This document shows positions 51,220 to 59,472 of a stretch of DNA of 64,000 bases, in pieces. The stretch is from assembly GCF_006539185.1 (NCBI RefSeq), contig NZ_BJMN01000041.1:34317-98316 (forward strand). The letters are read 5' to 3'. Position numbers and translations under genes: made by a program. This DNA comes from Streptomyces gardneri (GTDB taxonomy: Bacteria > Actinomycetota > Actinomycetes > Streptomycetales > Streptomycetaceae). Under the pieces are notes generated by a model. That model had not been told where the DNA came from, ran no database searches, and saw only the letters and a list, made by a program, of their open reading frames with translations. The stretch's first letter is position 1, and every line of letters begins with the position of its first letter.

Positions 51220-51242
51220 TTTAGGGACAACCTCGCCCTAAA
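51220..51242. promoter_or_regulatory. Inverted repeat upstream of the AbiEi-like gene
   Basis: TTTAGGG and CCCTAAA are separated by 9 bp, about 58 bp before the start of the minus-strand gene at 51162. It is AT-richer than its surroundings and a candidate operator or promoter element. Confidence 0.45.
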
Positions 51243-51312
51243 GTACGCGCGTTCGAGTGCCGATGAGGGCGGCCGCCGGAGCGACCCACCCGCGCACCCC
51301 AGACACACCGAT

Positions 51313-51342
51313 GGGGGCCGCGCGCCGAAGCGCACGACCCCC
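51313..51342. terminator. Imperfect terminator after second pepN
   Basis: GGGGGCCGCGCGC pairs with GCGCACGACCCCC with 11 of 13 matches and a CGAA tetraloop, just beyond the second aminopeptidase N stop codon. Confidence 0.6.
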
Positions 51343-51357
51343 ACCGGAGCGAAAGAC

Positions 51358-53922
51358 CTACGCGGCCAGGCGGTCGCAGGCCTGCGCGCGCAGCGCCCGC
51401 GCCAGGTCGTCCCGCGCCTCCAGGACGAGGCGGCGCAGCGCCGGCGCGGCCGACTCGTGCGCCGTCAGCCAGGCGTCCGCCGCGGCCAGCGTCCCGTCAC
51501 TGTCCTGGAGCCCCGGGAAGAGGCCCTTGACGACGTCCATCCCGATCTGGATCGACCGGTCGGCCCACAGCTGCTCGATCGCCGCGAAGTACTTCTCCGC
51601 GTACGGGGCGATCAGCTTGCGCTGCGAGGGCTGGACGAAGCCCGCGATCGTCGCCTCCACCAGCGCGTTCGACAGGGTGTCCGACTCGACGACCTGCGCC
51701 CAGGCCTGCGCCTTGACCGCGGCCGAGGGCCGCGAGGCGAGCAGCCGCACCTGGTGGCGCTTGCCCGTCGCCGTGTCGTCCCGGGAGAGCTCCTCGCCGA
51801 TCCGGTCCTCGTCCGCCCGGCCGTGCACGGCCAGCGGGGAGAGCAGCGCCCAGCGCAGCTCCTGGTCGACGTCGAGCCCGTCGATCTTCGCCGTGCCGTC
51901 GAGCAGCCCCTCCAGGAGCTGGAAGTCGGCGTCCGAACCGGCCGTGGCCGCGAAGAACCGCGCCCAGGTCAGCTGGTGCTCGCTGCCCGGCTCGGCCACC
52001 CGCAGCTCGCGCAGCCCGCCCTCGGCGAGCAGTCGCCCGCCCTCCTCGCGCCACTCGGGCGCCGCGTAGAGGGTGACCGCCGACTTCGTCCAGGCGTGCA
52101 CCATCTGGACCACGCCGATGTCCGTCTCGCGGCCGGCGAAGGCGAGCGCGACGGAGACGAAGTCGCGGGCGGGCATCAGCCCGTCACGGGTCAGGTTCCA
52201 CAGTGCCGACCAGCACAGGGCGCGGGCCAGCGGGTCGGTGATGTCGCCGAGGTGCGCGCGCAGGGTGGCGAGCGAGCCCTCGTCGAAGCGGACCTTGCAG
52301 TAGGTCAGGTCGTCGTCGTTGACGAGCACCAGGTCGGGCTTCTCCTCGCCCGCCAGCTCCGCGACGACGGTCCGGGCGCCGGTGATGTCGGCCTCGGCGC
52401 GCGCGAAGCGGACGAGGTCGCCGTCGGCCGACAGTCGGTAGAGGCCGACCGCCGCCCGGTGCGGACGCGGCTCGCCGCCCTCCTGGACGACGGCGAGCTC
52501 GGTGATCCGGCCCTCCGCGTCGTAGGTGACGGCCGGGGTCAGGGTGTTCACACCGGAGGTCTGGAGCCAGGACTTCGCCCAGGACGTCATGTCACGGCCC
52601 GAGGTCTCCTCCAGGATCGAGAGGAGGTCGGCGAGGCGCGTGTTCCCGTAGGCGTGGCGCTTGAAGTAGCGGCGCGCGCCCTCCAGGAACGCGTCCCGGC
52701 CGGCGTACGCCACGAGCTGCTTCAGCACCGAGGCGCCCTTGGCGTACGTGATGCCGTCGAAGTTGAGCTTGGCGTCCTCCAGGTCACGGATGTCGGCCGT
52801 GATCGGGTGCGTGGACGGCAGCTGGTCGGCGCGGTACGCCCAGGCCTTGCGGTTGTTGGCGAAGGTGACCCAGCTGTTGGTGAAGCGGGTCGCCTCGGCG
52901 TTCACGAAGGAGCCCATGAAGTCCGCGAAGGACTCCTTCAGCCACAGGTCGTCCCACCACACCATGGTGACGAGGTCGCCGAACCACATGTGCGCCATCT
53001 CGTGGAGGATGACGTTGGCCCGGCTCTCGTACGCGGCCTGGGTGACCTTGCCCCGGTAGATGTACTCCTCGCGGAAGGTCACCATGCCCGGGTTCTCCAT
53101 CGCGCCGAGGTTGTACTCGGGGACGAAGGCCTGGTCGTACTTCCCGAAGGGGTACGGGTAGTCGAAGTTGTCGTGGAAGAAGTCGAAGCCCTGCTTGGTG
53201 ATCAGGAAGACGTCGTCCGCGTCGAAGTGCTTCGCGAGGCTCTTGCGGCACATCGCGCCGAGCGGGATCTCCAGCTCGGTCCCGTCGGCGAGCGCGCGCG
53301 TGTAGCTGTCCGTCACGTAGTGGTACGGGCCCGCCACGACGCACGTGATGTACGTGGAGATCGGCGCCGTCTCGGCGAACCGCCACACGCCCTCGGCGTC
53401 CCGCTCCCCGGCGCCGTTCGACCAGACCGTCCACCCCTCGGGTGCGGTCACCGCGAAGCGGTAGGGGGCCTTGAGGTCGGGCTGCTCGAAGTTGGCGTAC
53501 ACCCGGCGGGCGTCGGCCGGCTCGTACTGCGTGTAGAGGTAGACCTCGCCGTCCTCCGGGTCGACGAAGCGGTGCATGCCCTCGCCGGTCCGGCTGTAGG
53601 CGCACTGCGCGTCCACCACGAGCACGTTCTCGTCGGCGAGGCCGTCGACGGCGATCCGCGAGCCGTCGAAGACGACGGCCGGGTCGAGCGAGCGGCCGTT
53701 GAGGGTGACCGCGTTCACCGACGGGGCGATCAGGTCCACGAACGTGCTCGTGCCCTCGCCGGTGCGGCGGAAGCGGATCGTCGTCTCCGAGCGGAAGGTG
53801 CGCACCGCCTCGGCGGAGTCGCCGACCGCGGACCGCAGGTCGAGGACGACCTCGTACCCGTCGACGGACAGCAGCGCGGCCCGCTCGTGGGCCTCGTCGC
53901 GGGACAGATTCTCACCGGGCAC
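51358..53922 (-). CDS. pepN: Aminopeptidase N (M1 family), second copy
   Basis: An 854-residue protein. GTG 53922 follows AAGGAGTGACC. M1 motifs are GAMENPGMVT near residue 272 and HEMAHMWFGD near 305, with KESFADFMGS holding the third zinc ligand. Overall length and domain order match the protein at 37131-39710, but sequence differs throughout, so it is an old duplication rather than a recent one. It should be a cytosolic peptide-trimming enzyme with partly overlapping specificity. It is divergent from the DsbA-like gene. Confidence 0.95.
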   Translation of the reverse strand: MPGENLSRDEAHERAALLSVDGYEVVLDLRSAVGDSAEAVRTFRSETTIRFRRTGEGTSTFVDLIAPSVNAVTLNGRSLDPAVVFDGSRIAVDGLADENVLVVDAQCAYSRTGEGMHRFVDPEDGEVYLYTQYEPADARRVYANFEQPDLKAPYRFAVTAPEGWTVWSNGAGERDAEGVWRFAETAPISTYITCVVAGPYHYVTDSYTRALADGTELEIPLGAMCRKSLAKHFDADDVFLITKQGFDFFHDNFDYPYPFGKYDQAFVPEYNLGAMENPGMVTFREEYIYRGKVTQAAYESRANVILHEMAHMWFGDLVTMVWWDDLWLKESFADFMGSFVNAEATRFTNSWVTFANNRKAWAYRADQLPSTHPITADIRDLEDAKLNFDGITYAKGASVLKQLVAYAGRDAFLEGARRYFKRHAYGNTRLADLLSILEETSGRDMTSWAKSWLQTSGVNTLTPAVTYDAEGRITELAVVQEGGEPRPHRAAVGLYRLSADGDLVRFARAEADITGARTVVAELAGEEKPDLVLVNDDDLTYCKVRFDEGSLATLRAHLGDITDPLARALCWSALWNLTRDGLMPARDFVSVALAFAGRETDIGVVQMVHAWTKSAVTLYAAPEWREEGGRLLAEGGLRELRVAEPGSEHQLTWARFFAATAGSDADFQLLEGLLDGTAKIDGLDVDQELRWALLSPLAVHGRADEDRIGEELSRDDTATGKRHQVRLLASRPSAAVKAQAWAQVVESDTLSNALVEATIAGFVQPSQRKLIAPYAEKYFAAIEQLWADRSIQIGMDVVKGLFPGLQDSDGTLAAADAWLTAHESAAPALRRLVLEARDDLARALRAQACDRLAA

Positions 53923-54065
53923 GGTCACTCCTTCGTGGCACGTTCGAAACAGCACCGATCCTCCCATGTGCCACTGTCACGCGGCACACGGGAATGCTCC
54001 CGAGCGGCCGTGGCGTTTGCTCCTTTCGGCGCACCACCGTCAACACGGCCGTACCGAGGAGTGAC

Positions 54066-54701
54066 ATGTCCGAGAGCAGGACCACCGCAGACTTCTACTT
54101 CGACCCGCTGTGCCCGTGGGCCTGGATGACCTCCCGCTGGATGCTGGAGGTGGAGCAGGTCCGCCCCGTCGACGTGCGCTGGAAGGTCATGAGCCTGGCC
54201 GTGCTCAACGAGAACCGGCTCGACGAGGTCCCCGCCGAGTACCGCGAGATGCTGGAGACCAAGGCCTGGGGCCCGGTCCGTGTCGTCATAGCCGCCCAGC
54301 AGCTGCACGGCGACGAGGTCGTCGGCAAGCTCTACACGGCGCTCGGCACCCGCTTCCACAACAACGGCGAGGGCCCGACCCGCGAGGCGATCGTCGGCGC
54401 GCTGGCGGACGTCGGCCTGCCCGAGGACCTGGTGGAGTACGCCGACAAGGACACGTACGACACCGAGCTGCGCGCCTCCCACCACGAGGGCATCGGCAAG
54501 GTCGGCCAGGACGTCGGCACCCCCGTCATCGCGGTGCCGGGCCCGACGGGCGACGAGGTCGCCTTCTTCGGCCCCGTCGTCACCCCGACCCCGCGCGGCG
54601 ACGCGGCGGCCCGGCTCTGGGACGGCACGCTGCTCGTGGCGTCGACGCCGGGCTTCTACGAGATCAAGCGCACCCGGACGGCGGCGCCCAGCTTCGAGTA
54701 G
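54066..54701 (+). CDS. DsbA-family oxidoreductase (mycothiol-dependent nitroreductase type)
   Basis: A 211-residue protein starting at ATG 54066 after GAGGAGTGAC. It has a thioredoxin fold with a helical insert, opening with ADFYFDPLCPWAWMTSRW. The active site is CPWA, with a single cysteine where the mycobacterial relative Rv2466c, as I recall, has CPWC. The cis-proline loop is GTPVIAVPGP. A monothiol version would need an external thiol, mycothiol in actinobacteria, for its cycle. It lies divergent from pepN and ends at a strong terminator. Confidence 0.88.
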   Translation: MSESRTTADFYFDPLCPWAWMTSRWMLEVEQVRPVDVRWKVMSLAVLNENRLDEVPAEYREMLETKAWGPVRVVIAAQQLHGDEVVGKLYTALGTRFHNNGEGPTREAIVGALADVGLPEDLVEYADKDTYDTELRASHHEGIGKVGQDVGTPVIAVPGPTGDEVAFFGPVVTPTPRGDAAARLWDGTLLVASTPGFYEIKRTRTAAPSFE

Positions 54702-54712
54702 GCACCACAGCA

Positions 54713-54749
54713 GACGGCCCCCGCGATTCACGTCATCGCGGGGGCCGTC
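54713..54749. terminator. Bidirectional terminator
   Basis: A 15-bp perfect stem (GACGGCCCCCGCGAT and complement) with a 7-nt loop, between the DsbA-like gene and the converging superoxide dismutase gene. Confidence 0.88.
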
Positions 54750-54806
54750 CTCTTTTCCGCCTGCCCGGTGAAGGTTGAGAAGACGATCACGAGCAGGAGT
54801 CGGGTG

Positions 54807-55451
54807 TCAGAAGGAGATCAGCGGGACGGAGGCCTTGGCCGCCTGGTAGCGCCTGCTCACGTCCTGCCAGTTGACGACCTGCCACATGGCCTCGATGAAG
54901 TCGACCTTCTGGTTCTTGTACTGCAGGTAGAAGGCGTGCTCCCAGGCGTCGAAGACGAGGACCGGGACCGAACCCACGCCGACGTTGCCCTGGTGGTCGT
55001 AGACCTGCTCGACGACGAGGCGGCCGCTGACCGGCTCGTACGCGAGGACGCCCCAGCCGGAGCCCTGGGTCGTCGCGGAGGCCTTCGTCAGCTGGGCCTT
55101 GAACTTGGCGAAGGAGCCGAAGGACTCGGTGATCGCGTCCGCGAGCTCACCGACGCCGTCGGCGGCCAGCGGCTCGCCGCCGCCCCCGTCCTTCGGGCTG
55201 TCCATGTTGTTCCAGTAGATGGAGTGGAGGATGTGGCCGGAGAGGTGGAAGGCCAGGTTCTTCTCCAGGCCGTTGATCGCCCCCCACTGGTCCTTGTCGC
55301 GCGCCTCCTCCAGCTGCTCCAGGGTGTCGTTCGCGCCCTTGACGTACGCGGCGTGGTGCTTGTCGTGGTGCAGCTCGATGATCTGCGGATTGATCACCGG
55401 CTCCAGCGCCGCGTAGTCGTACGGCAGCTCCGGAAGTGTGTAGATCGCCAT
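54807..55451 (-). CDS. sodF: Iron/manganese superoxide dismutase (SodF type)
   Basis: A 214-residue protein starting at ATG 55451. Metal-ligand histidines are in the ELHHDKHHAAYV and GHILHSIYWNNM segments, and the third and fourth ligands are in VFDAWEHAFYLQY. It lowers superoxide in the cytoplasm. In Streptomyces the Fe enzyme SodF is repressed by the nickel regulator Nur when the nickel enzyme SodN can be made. A TTGCAA-N5-GCGCAA site lies 31 bp upstream of the start, matching the Nur box layout. No sodN is present in the window. Confidence 0.94.
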   Translation of the reverse strand: MAIYTLPELPYDYAALEPVINPQIIELHHDKHHAAYVKGANDTLEQLEEARDKDQWGAINGLEKNLAFHLSGHILHSIYWNNMDSPKDGGGGEPLAADGVGELADAITESFGSFAKFKAQLTKASATTQGSGWGVLAYEPVSGRLVVEQVYDHQGNVGVGSVPVLVFDAWEHAFYLQYKNQKVDFIEAMWQVVNWQDVSRRYQAAKASVPLISF

Positions 55452-55481
55452 GTGCCCGGCCCCTTCGATGGCTTCTGCTTA

Positions 55482-55498
55482 TTGCAACCCATGCGCAA
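55482..55498. promoter_or_regulatory. Candidate Nur box before sodF
   Basis: TTGCAACCCATGCGCAA matches the recalled Nur consensus tTGCaa-N5-ttGCAA in all but two positions. It sits just upstream of sodF, where nickel-dependent repression by Nur would act. Confidence 0.65.
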
Positions 55499-55567
55499 GT
55501 GCAGGCTAACAGTAGGTGCGGGAGTTGTTGATCAGTCCTTCGCCCTAGGTCCCCGGGTCCGGACATG

Positions 55568-55606
55568 GCGAAACCCCCGAACCGGCGCGTGGTTCGGGGG
55601 TTTCGC
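55568..55606. terminator. Terminator after first amino acid permease
   Basis: A 16-bp perfect stem (GCGAAACCCCCGAACC and complement) with a 7-nt loop, just beyond the permease stop at 55623 on the minus strand and ahead of the sodF promoter. Confidence 0.88.
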
Positions 55607-55622
55607 GTGGAGCCGTCGGCGA

Positions 55623-57047
55623 TCAGGAAGCGAGGTCCGCTTCCGCCTTCCGGGCGGACTTCTGGCGTACGAGGCCGACGGCGGCGAGCAGCAGGGTCAG
55701 CCCGCCCGTCCAGTACAGCTGCACGCGCGTGCCCTCCTCGCGGGCCATCAGGACGAAGATCGCCGCCATGCCGGCCAGCGCCACCCAGGTCAGCACCGGG
55801 AAGGCCCACATCCGCACGACCAGCTTCTCGGGCGCCTCGCGCTCGGTACGGCGGCGCAGCACCAGCTGGGAGGCGGCGATGAAGAACCAGACGACGAGGA
55901 TGATCGCGCCGATGGTGTTGAGCAGCCAGATGAAGATGTCGTCCGGCCGCCAGTAGCTCAGCAGCACACAGGCGAAGCCGAAGACGGAGGAGACGAGGAC
56001 CGCCGGGCGCGGGACGCCCCCGGAGAGCCGGCCGAGCGCCTTCGGGCCCTGGCCGCGCGCGACGAGCGAGCCGGCCATGCGGGAGGCGCCGTAGATGTTG
56101 GCGTTCATCGCGGAGAGCAGGGCGACGAGCACGACCACGTTCATGATCTGGCCGGCGGCCGGGATGCCCAGGTGGTCGAGGGTGGCGACGTACGGACCCT
56201 TCTCGACGACCGCCTTGTCGTCCCAGGGGACGAGGGTGACGATGACCGCCATCGAGCCGATGTAGAAGAGCGCGATCCGCCACATCGCCGTACGGACGGC
56301 CTTGGCGACGCCCTGCACCGGGTGCTCGGACTCGGCAGCCGCGATGGTGACCGTCTCCAGTCCTCCGTACGCGAAGACGGAGGCGAGCAGGCCGACGATC
56401 AGACCCTCGGAGCCGTGCGGGAAGAAGCCGCCGTCACCGGTGAGGTTCGTGGCGCCGGGGGCGTCCGTGCCGGGCAGGAGGCCGGTGATGGCGAGCACGC
56501 CGATGCCGAGGAAGAGGACGATCGCGCCGACCTTGAGCGCGGCGAACCAGAACTCGAACTCGCCGAAGTTCTTCACCGCCGCCAGGTTGGTGACGGTGAA
56601 GACCACCATGAAGAGCGCGACCCAGGCCCACTCGGGGCTGCCGGGGAACCAGCCGGTCATGATCTTCGCCGCGCCGATGCCTTCCAGGCCGACGGCGACG
56701 CAGAGCAGGAACCAGAAGGCCCAGCCCGAGGTGAAGCCCGCCCAGGGGCCGAAGGCCCGGTCGGCGTGGACGGAGAAGGAGCCGGAGGCCGGGTTCGCCG
56801 CCGACATCTCGCCGAGCATGCGCATCACGAGCATGACGAGGATGCCGGAGATCGCGTAGGCGATCACGATCGAGGGACCGGCGGCGGCGATGCCGGCGCC
56901 GGAACCGACGAAGAGTCCGGCGCCGATGACGCCACCGAGGGCGATCATCGAGAGGTGGCGCTGCTTCAGGCCGTGCGTGAGGCCCTCGGCGGGTGCGGTC
57001 GCGCCGTCCTTGCGGTCGGCCGGCGCGGGCGCGGTGGTCCGAGACAT
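55623..57047 (-). CDS. APC-family amino acid permease, first copy
   Basis: A 474-residue protein starting at ATG 57047. It has twelve predicted helices. The first carries the AAT-type motif KQRHLSMIALGGVIGAGLFV and GSGAGIAAAGPSIVIAY. Proton-coupled uptake of amino acids such as aromatic or small neutral ones, or GABA, is the family function. It is closely related to the next permease upstream on the same strand (118 bp away) and to the one at 59473. Substrate cannot be told from sequence. Confidence 0.92.
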   Translation of the reverse strand: MSRTTAPAPADRKDGATAPAEGLTHGLKQRHLSMIALGGVIGAGLFVGSGAGIAAAGPSIVIAYAISGILVMLVMRMLGEMSAANPASGSFSVHADRAFGPWAGFTSGWAFWFLLCVAVGLEGIGAAKIMTGWFPGSPEWAWVALFMVVFTVTNLAAVKNFGEFEFWFAALKVGAIVLFLGIGVLAITGLLPGTDAPGATNLTGDGGFFPHGSEGLIVGLLASVFAYGGLETVTIAAAESEHPVQGVAKAVRTAMWRIALFYIGSMAVIVTLVPWDDKAVVEKGPYVATLDHLGIPAAGQIMNVVVLVALLSAMNANIYGASRMAGSLVARGQGPKALGRLSGGVPRPAVLVSSVFGFACVLLSYWRPDDIFIWLLNTIGAIILVVWFFIAASQLVLRRRTEREAPEKLVVRMWAFPVLTWVALAGMAAIFVLMAREEGTRVQLYWTGGLTLLLAAVGLVRQKSARKAEADLAS

Positions 57048-57164
57048 GGGCGAACCCTGTTCACTAGCTGAGACGGGGAGGGGAGCCCACAGTCTGGGTC
57101 GCCGCACCGCTCAGAAGGAACCGGTGTCCGCTATACGGTCACGACTTTCACACAAAGTGAAGAA

Positions 57165-58538
57165 TCATGCCCGCTTCGTGCGCAGCTCCCGCACCCACGC
57201 CACCAGCAGCACCGCCCCGGTCGCCGCCGCCGACCACAGCACCTGCGGACGCGCCGCGTCGTCGGCGAGCATCAGGACGAGCACCGCCGCCATCGCGGCG
57301 AGCGCCACCCAGGTCAGCCACGGGAAGCCCCACATCCGCAGCGTCAGCGTCTCCGGCGCCTCGCGCTCGATCCGCCGCCGCAGCTTCAGCTGCGAGACCG
57401 CGATCAGCGCCCAGACGAAGAGCAGCACCGCACCGACGGCGTTGAGCATGTAGAGGAAGACCGAATCCGGCCACTTCAGATTGAGGAGTACGGAGACGAA
57501 ACCGAAGGCCACCGACGCGAGCACCGCCCGGCGCGGCACCCCTCCGCCCGAGACCCGGAGCAGCCCCTTCGGCGCCTCGCCGCGCTCCGCCAGCGAGAAG
57601 ACCATCCGGGAGGACCCGTACAGATTGGCGTTGAGCGCCGAGAGCAGCGCCACGAACACCACCACGTTCATGATCTGGCCCGCTGCCGGCACCCCGATCG
57701 AGTCGAGCACCGCCACGTACGGCGACTGGCCCGGCACCATCGACGTCCACGGCAGCAGCGTCACGATGACCAGCATCGACCCCACGTAGAAGAGGAGGAT
57801 CCGCCACACCGCGCTGCGCACCGCCCGCGCCACGTTCCGCGCGGGGTCGGCCGACTCGGCCGCCGCGATCGTGACGACCTCCAGGCCGCCGAAGGCGAAG
57901 ACGACGGCCAGGACACCGGAGGTCACGCCCTCCCAGCCGTTCGGCAGGAAGCCGCCCTGCCCGGTCAGATTGGCCATCCCCACGGGCTCCGTGTCGGGCA
58001 GCAGGCCGAAGATCGCGAGCGTGCCCAGGATCAGGAACAGCACGATCGCGCCGACCTTCAGCGCCGCGAACCAGAACTCGAACTCGCCGAAGTTCTTCAC
58101 CGCCGCCAGGTTGGCCAGGGTGAAGACGACCATGAAGATCAGCACCCAGGTCCACTGCGGGACCCCCGGCACCCAGCCGTTCGCGATCCGCGCCGCGCCC
58201 GTCGCCTCCACGGCCAGGACGACGACCAGCAGGAACCAGTACAGCCAGCCCACCGAGAAGCCCGCCCAGCGGCCCAGCGCCCGCTCGGCGTGGACCGAGA
58301 ACGCCCCGGAGGCGGGCATCGCCGCCGACATCTCGCCCAGCATCCGCATGACGAGCATCGCGAGCGCGCCCGCGATCAGGTACGAGACCACGATGCCGGG
58401 ACCGGCGACCGCGATGCCCGCGCCCGAACCCACGAAGAGCCCGGCGCCGATCACCCCGCCGAGCCCCAGCATCGTCAGATGACGCTGCTTCAGACCGTGG
58501 GAGAGGGGCTCCGGTTCGGGAGCGAGGGAGTCGTGCAT
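57165..58538 (-). CDS. APC-family amino acid permease, second copy
   Basis: A 457-residue protein starting at ATG 58538. The opening SHGLKQRHLTMLGLGGVIGA and helix motif GLFVGSGAGIAVAGPGIVVS are almost those of its neighbour. Stretches such as NFGEFEFWFAALKVGAIVLF are identical in both, so this is a relatively recent tandem duplication. It is also an AAT-type proton symporter. The shorter N-terminus and a different C-terminal tail suggest some divergence in use. Confidence 0.92.
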   Translation of the reverse strand: MHDSLAPEPEPLSHGLKQRHLTMLGLGGVIGAGLFVGSGAGIAVAGPGIVVSYLIAGALAMLVMRMLGEMSAAMPASGAFSVHAERALGRWAGFSVGWLYWFLLVVVLAVEATGAARIANGWVPGVPQWTWVLIFMVVFTLANLAAVKNFGEFEFWFAALKVGAIVLFLILGTLAIFGLLPDTEPVGMANLTGQGGFLPNGWEGVTSGVLAVVFAFGGLEVVTIAAAESADPARNVARAVRSAVWRILLFYVGSMLVIVTLLPWTSMVPGQSPYVAVLDSIGVPAAGQIMNVVVFVALLSALNANLYGSSRMVFSLAERGEAPKGLLRVSGGGVPRRAVLASVAFGFVSVLLNLKWPDSVFLYMLNAVGAVLLFVWALIAVSQLKLRRRIEREAPETLTLRMWGFPWLTWVALAAMAAVLVLMLADDAARPQVLWSAAATGAVLLVAWVRELRTKRA

Positions 58539-58568
58539 GTGGGGGCTCGTGCTCTCTGGCGGTTTATG

Positions 58569-58584
58569 GAGACTCCACAGTCTC
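58569..58584. promoter_or_regulatory. Short inverted repeat before second permease
   Basis: GAGACT and AGTCTC with a 4-nt centre, 31-46 bp upstream of the permease start codon on the minus strand. It is a candidate operator. The 255-bp gap to bioY holds nothing else I can name. Confidence 0.35.
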
Positions 58585-58793
58585 GTCCGTGAACGTCCCC
58601 TGGCGCAAAAGGGACCTCCATGGACGAGATCCCAGTGACAAGCGTCACGTGGCGAAACGCGCGATCGACGGGCTTTGTTCGATCTCCACGAAGCGCTCGA
58701 CCGTCGCTTTGTGGGCGGCAGACGGTGATCGGGCGCTCACTCCTGGCATACCGTCAACCTGTCCCTCCCACCCTCACCCTCCGCGGAGTACCG

Positions 58794-59387
58794 ATGAGCA
58801 CCGCCGCCGCCCCCGCCCGTTCCCTCCGTGCGGGCACCGTCCTCGCCGACCTGCTCCCCGCGAGCCGCGCCCGCGACATCGCCCTGGTCGTCGGCGGCGC
58901 CGCCCTCACGGGCATCGCCGCGCAGATCTCCGTCCCGGTCCCGGGCTCCCCGGTCCCGGTCTCCGGCCAGACCTTCGCCGCCCTGCTCGTCGGCACCGCG
59001 CTCGGCGCCCGCCGCGGCTTCCTCGCCCTCGCGGTGTACGCGGTGGCCGGCATGGCGGGCATGCCGTGGTTCGCGCAGGCCACCTCCGGCTACGGCATGC
59101 CGTCCTTCGGGTACATCCTCGGCATGCTCCTCGCCGCGACCGTCGTCGGCGCCCTCGCCCGCCGCGGCGCCGACCGCTCCGTGCTCCGCACGGCCGGCGC
59201 GATGGCCCTCGGCTCCGCGATCATCTACGCGGTCGGCGTGCCCTACCTGGCGCTCGCCACCGGCATGACCTTCGGCCAGGCCGTCGCCGCCGGCCTCACG
59301 CCCTTCCTCATCGGCGACGCCCTCAAGGCCGCCCTCGCCATGGGCGCCCTGCCGGCCGCCTGGAAGCTCGTCGGCCGCAAGGGCTGA
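58794..59387 (+). CDS. bioY: Biotin transporter BioY
   Basis: A 197-residue protein starting at ATG 58794 after GCGGAGTACCG. It has six helices and the BioY signatures ISVPVPGSPVPVSGQTFAAL, LLVGTALGARRGFLALAVY, and YILGMLLAATVVGALARRGA. It is the substrate-binding S subunit of the biotin ECF importer. The energising subunits (BioM/BioN or EcfA/EcfT) are not nearby, so it would use a shared module or work alone, as some BioY proteins can. It is flanked by minus-strand permeases. Confidence 0.94.
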   Translation: MSTAAAPARSLRAGTVLADLLPASRARDIALVVGGAALTGIAAQISVPVPGSPVPVSGQTFAALLVGTALGARRGFLALAVYAVAGMAGMPWFAQATSGYGMPSFGYILGMLLAATVVGALARRGADRSVLRTAGAMALGSAIIYAVGVPYLALATGMTFGQAVAAGLTPFLIGDALKAALAMGALPAAWKLVGRKG

Positions 59388-59406
59388 GCCCCGCGGACAC
59401 ACGGAA

Positions 59407-59442
59407 GAGGGCCCGTCGTTCCCCGGGGAACGACGGGCCCTC
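59407..59442. terminator. Bidirectional terminator
   Basis: An uninterrupted 36-bp perfect palindrome (GAGGGCCCGTCGTTCCCC and its complement) between the converging bioY and third permease genes. Confidence 0.9.
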
Positions 59443-59472
59443 TCGCGTACGGGACGTACGGGACCTACGGGG

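Noticed and set aside
50236..54129. 1297-codon plus-strand open frame
   Set aside because: It spans two well-supported minus-strand genes and their intergenic region, with composition typical of a reverse-strand shadow.
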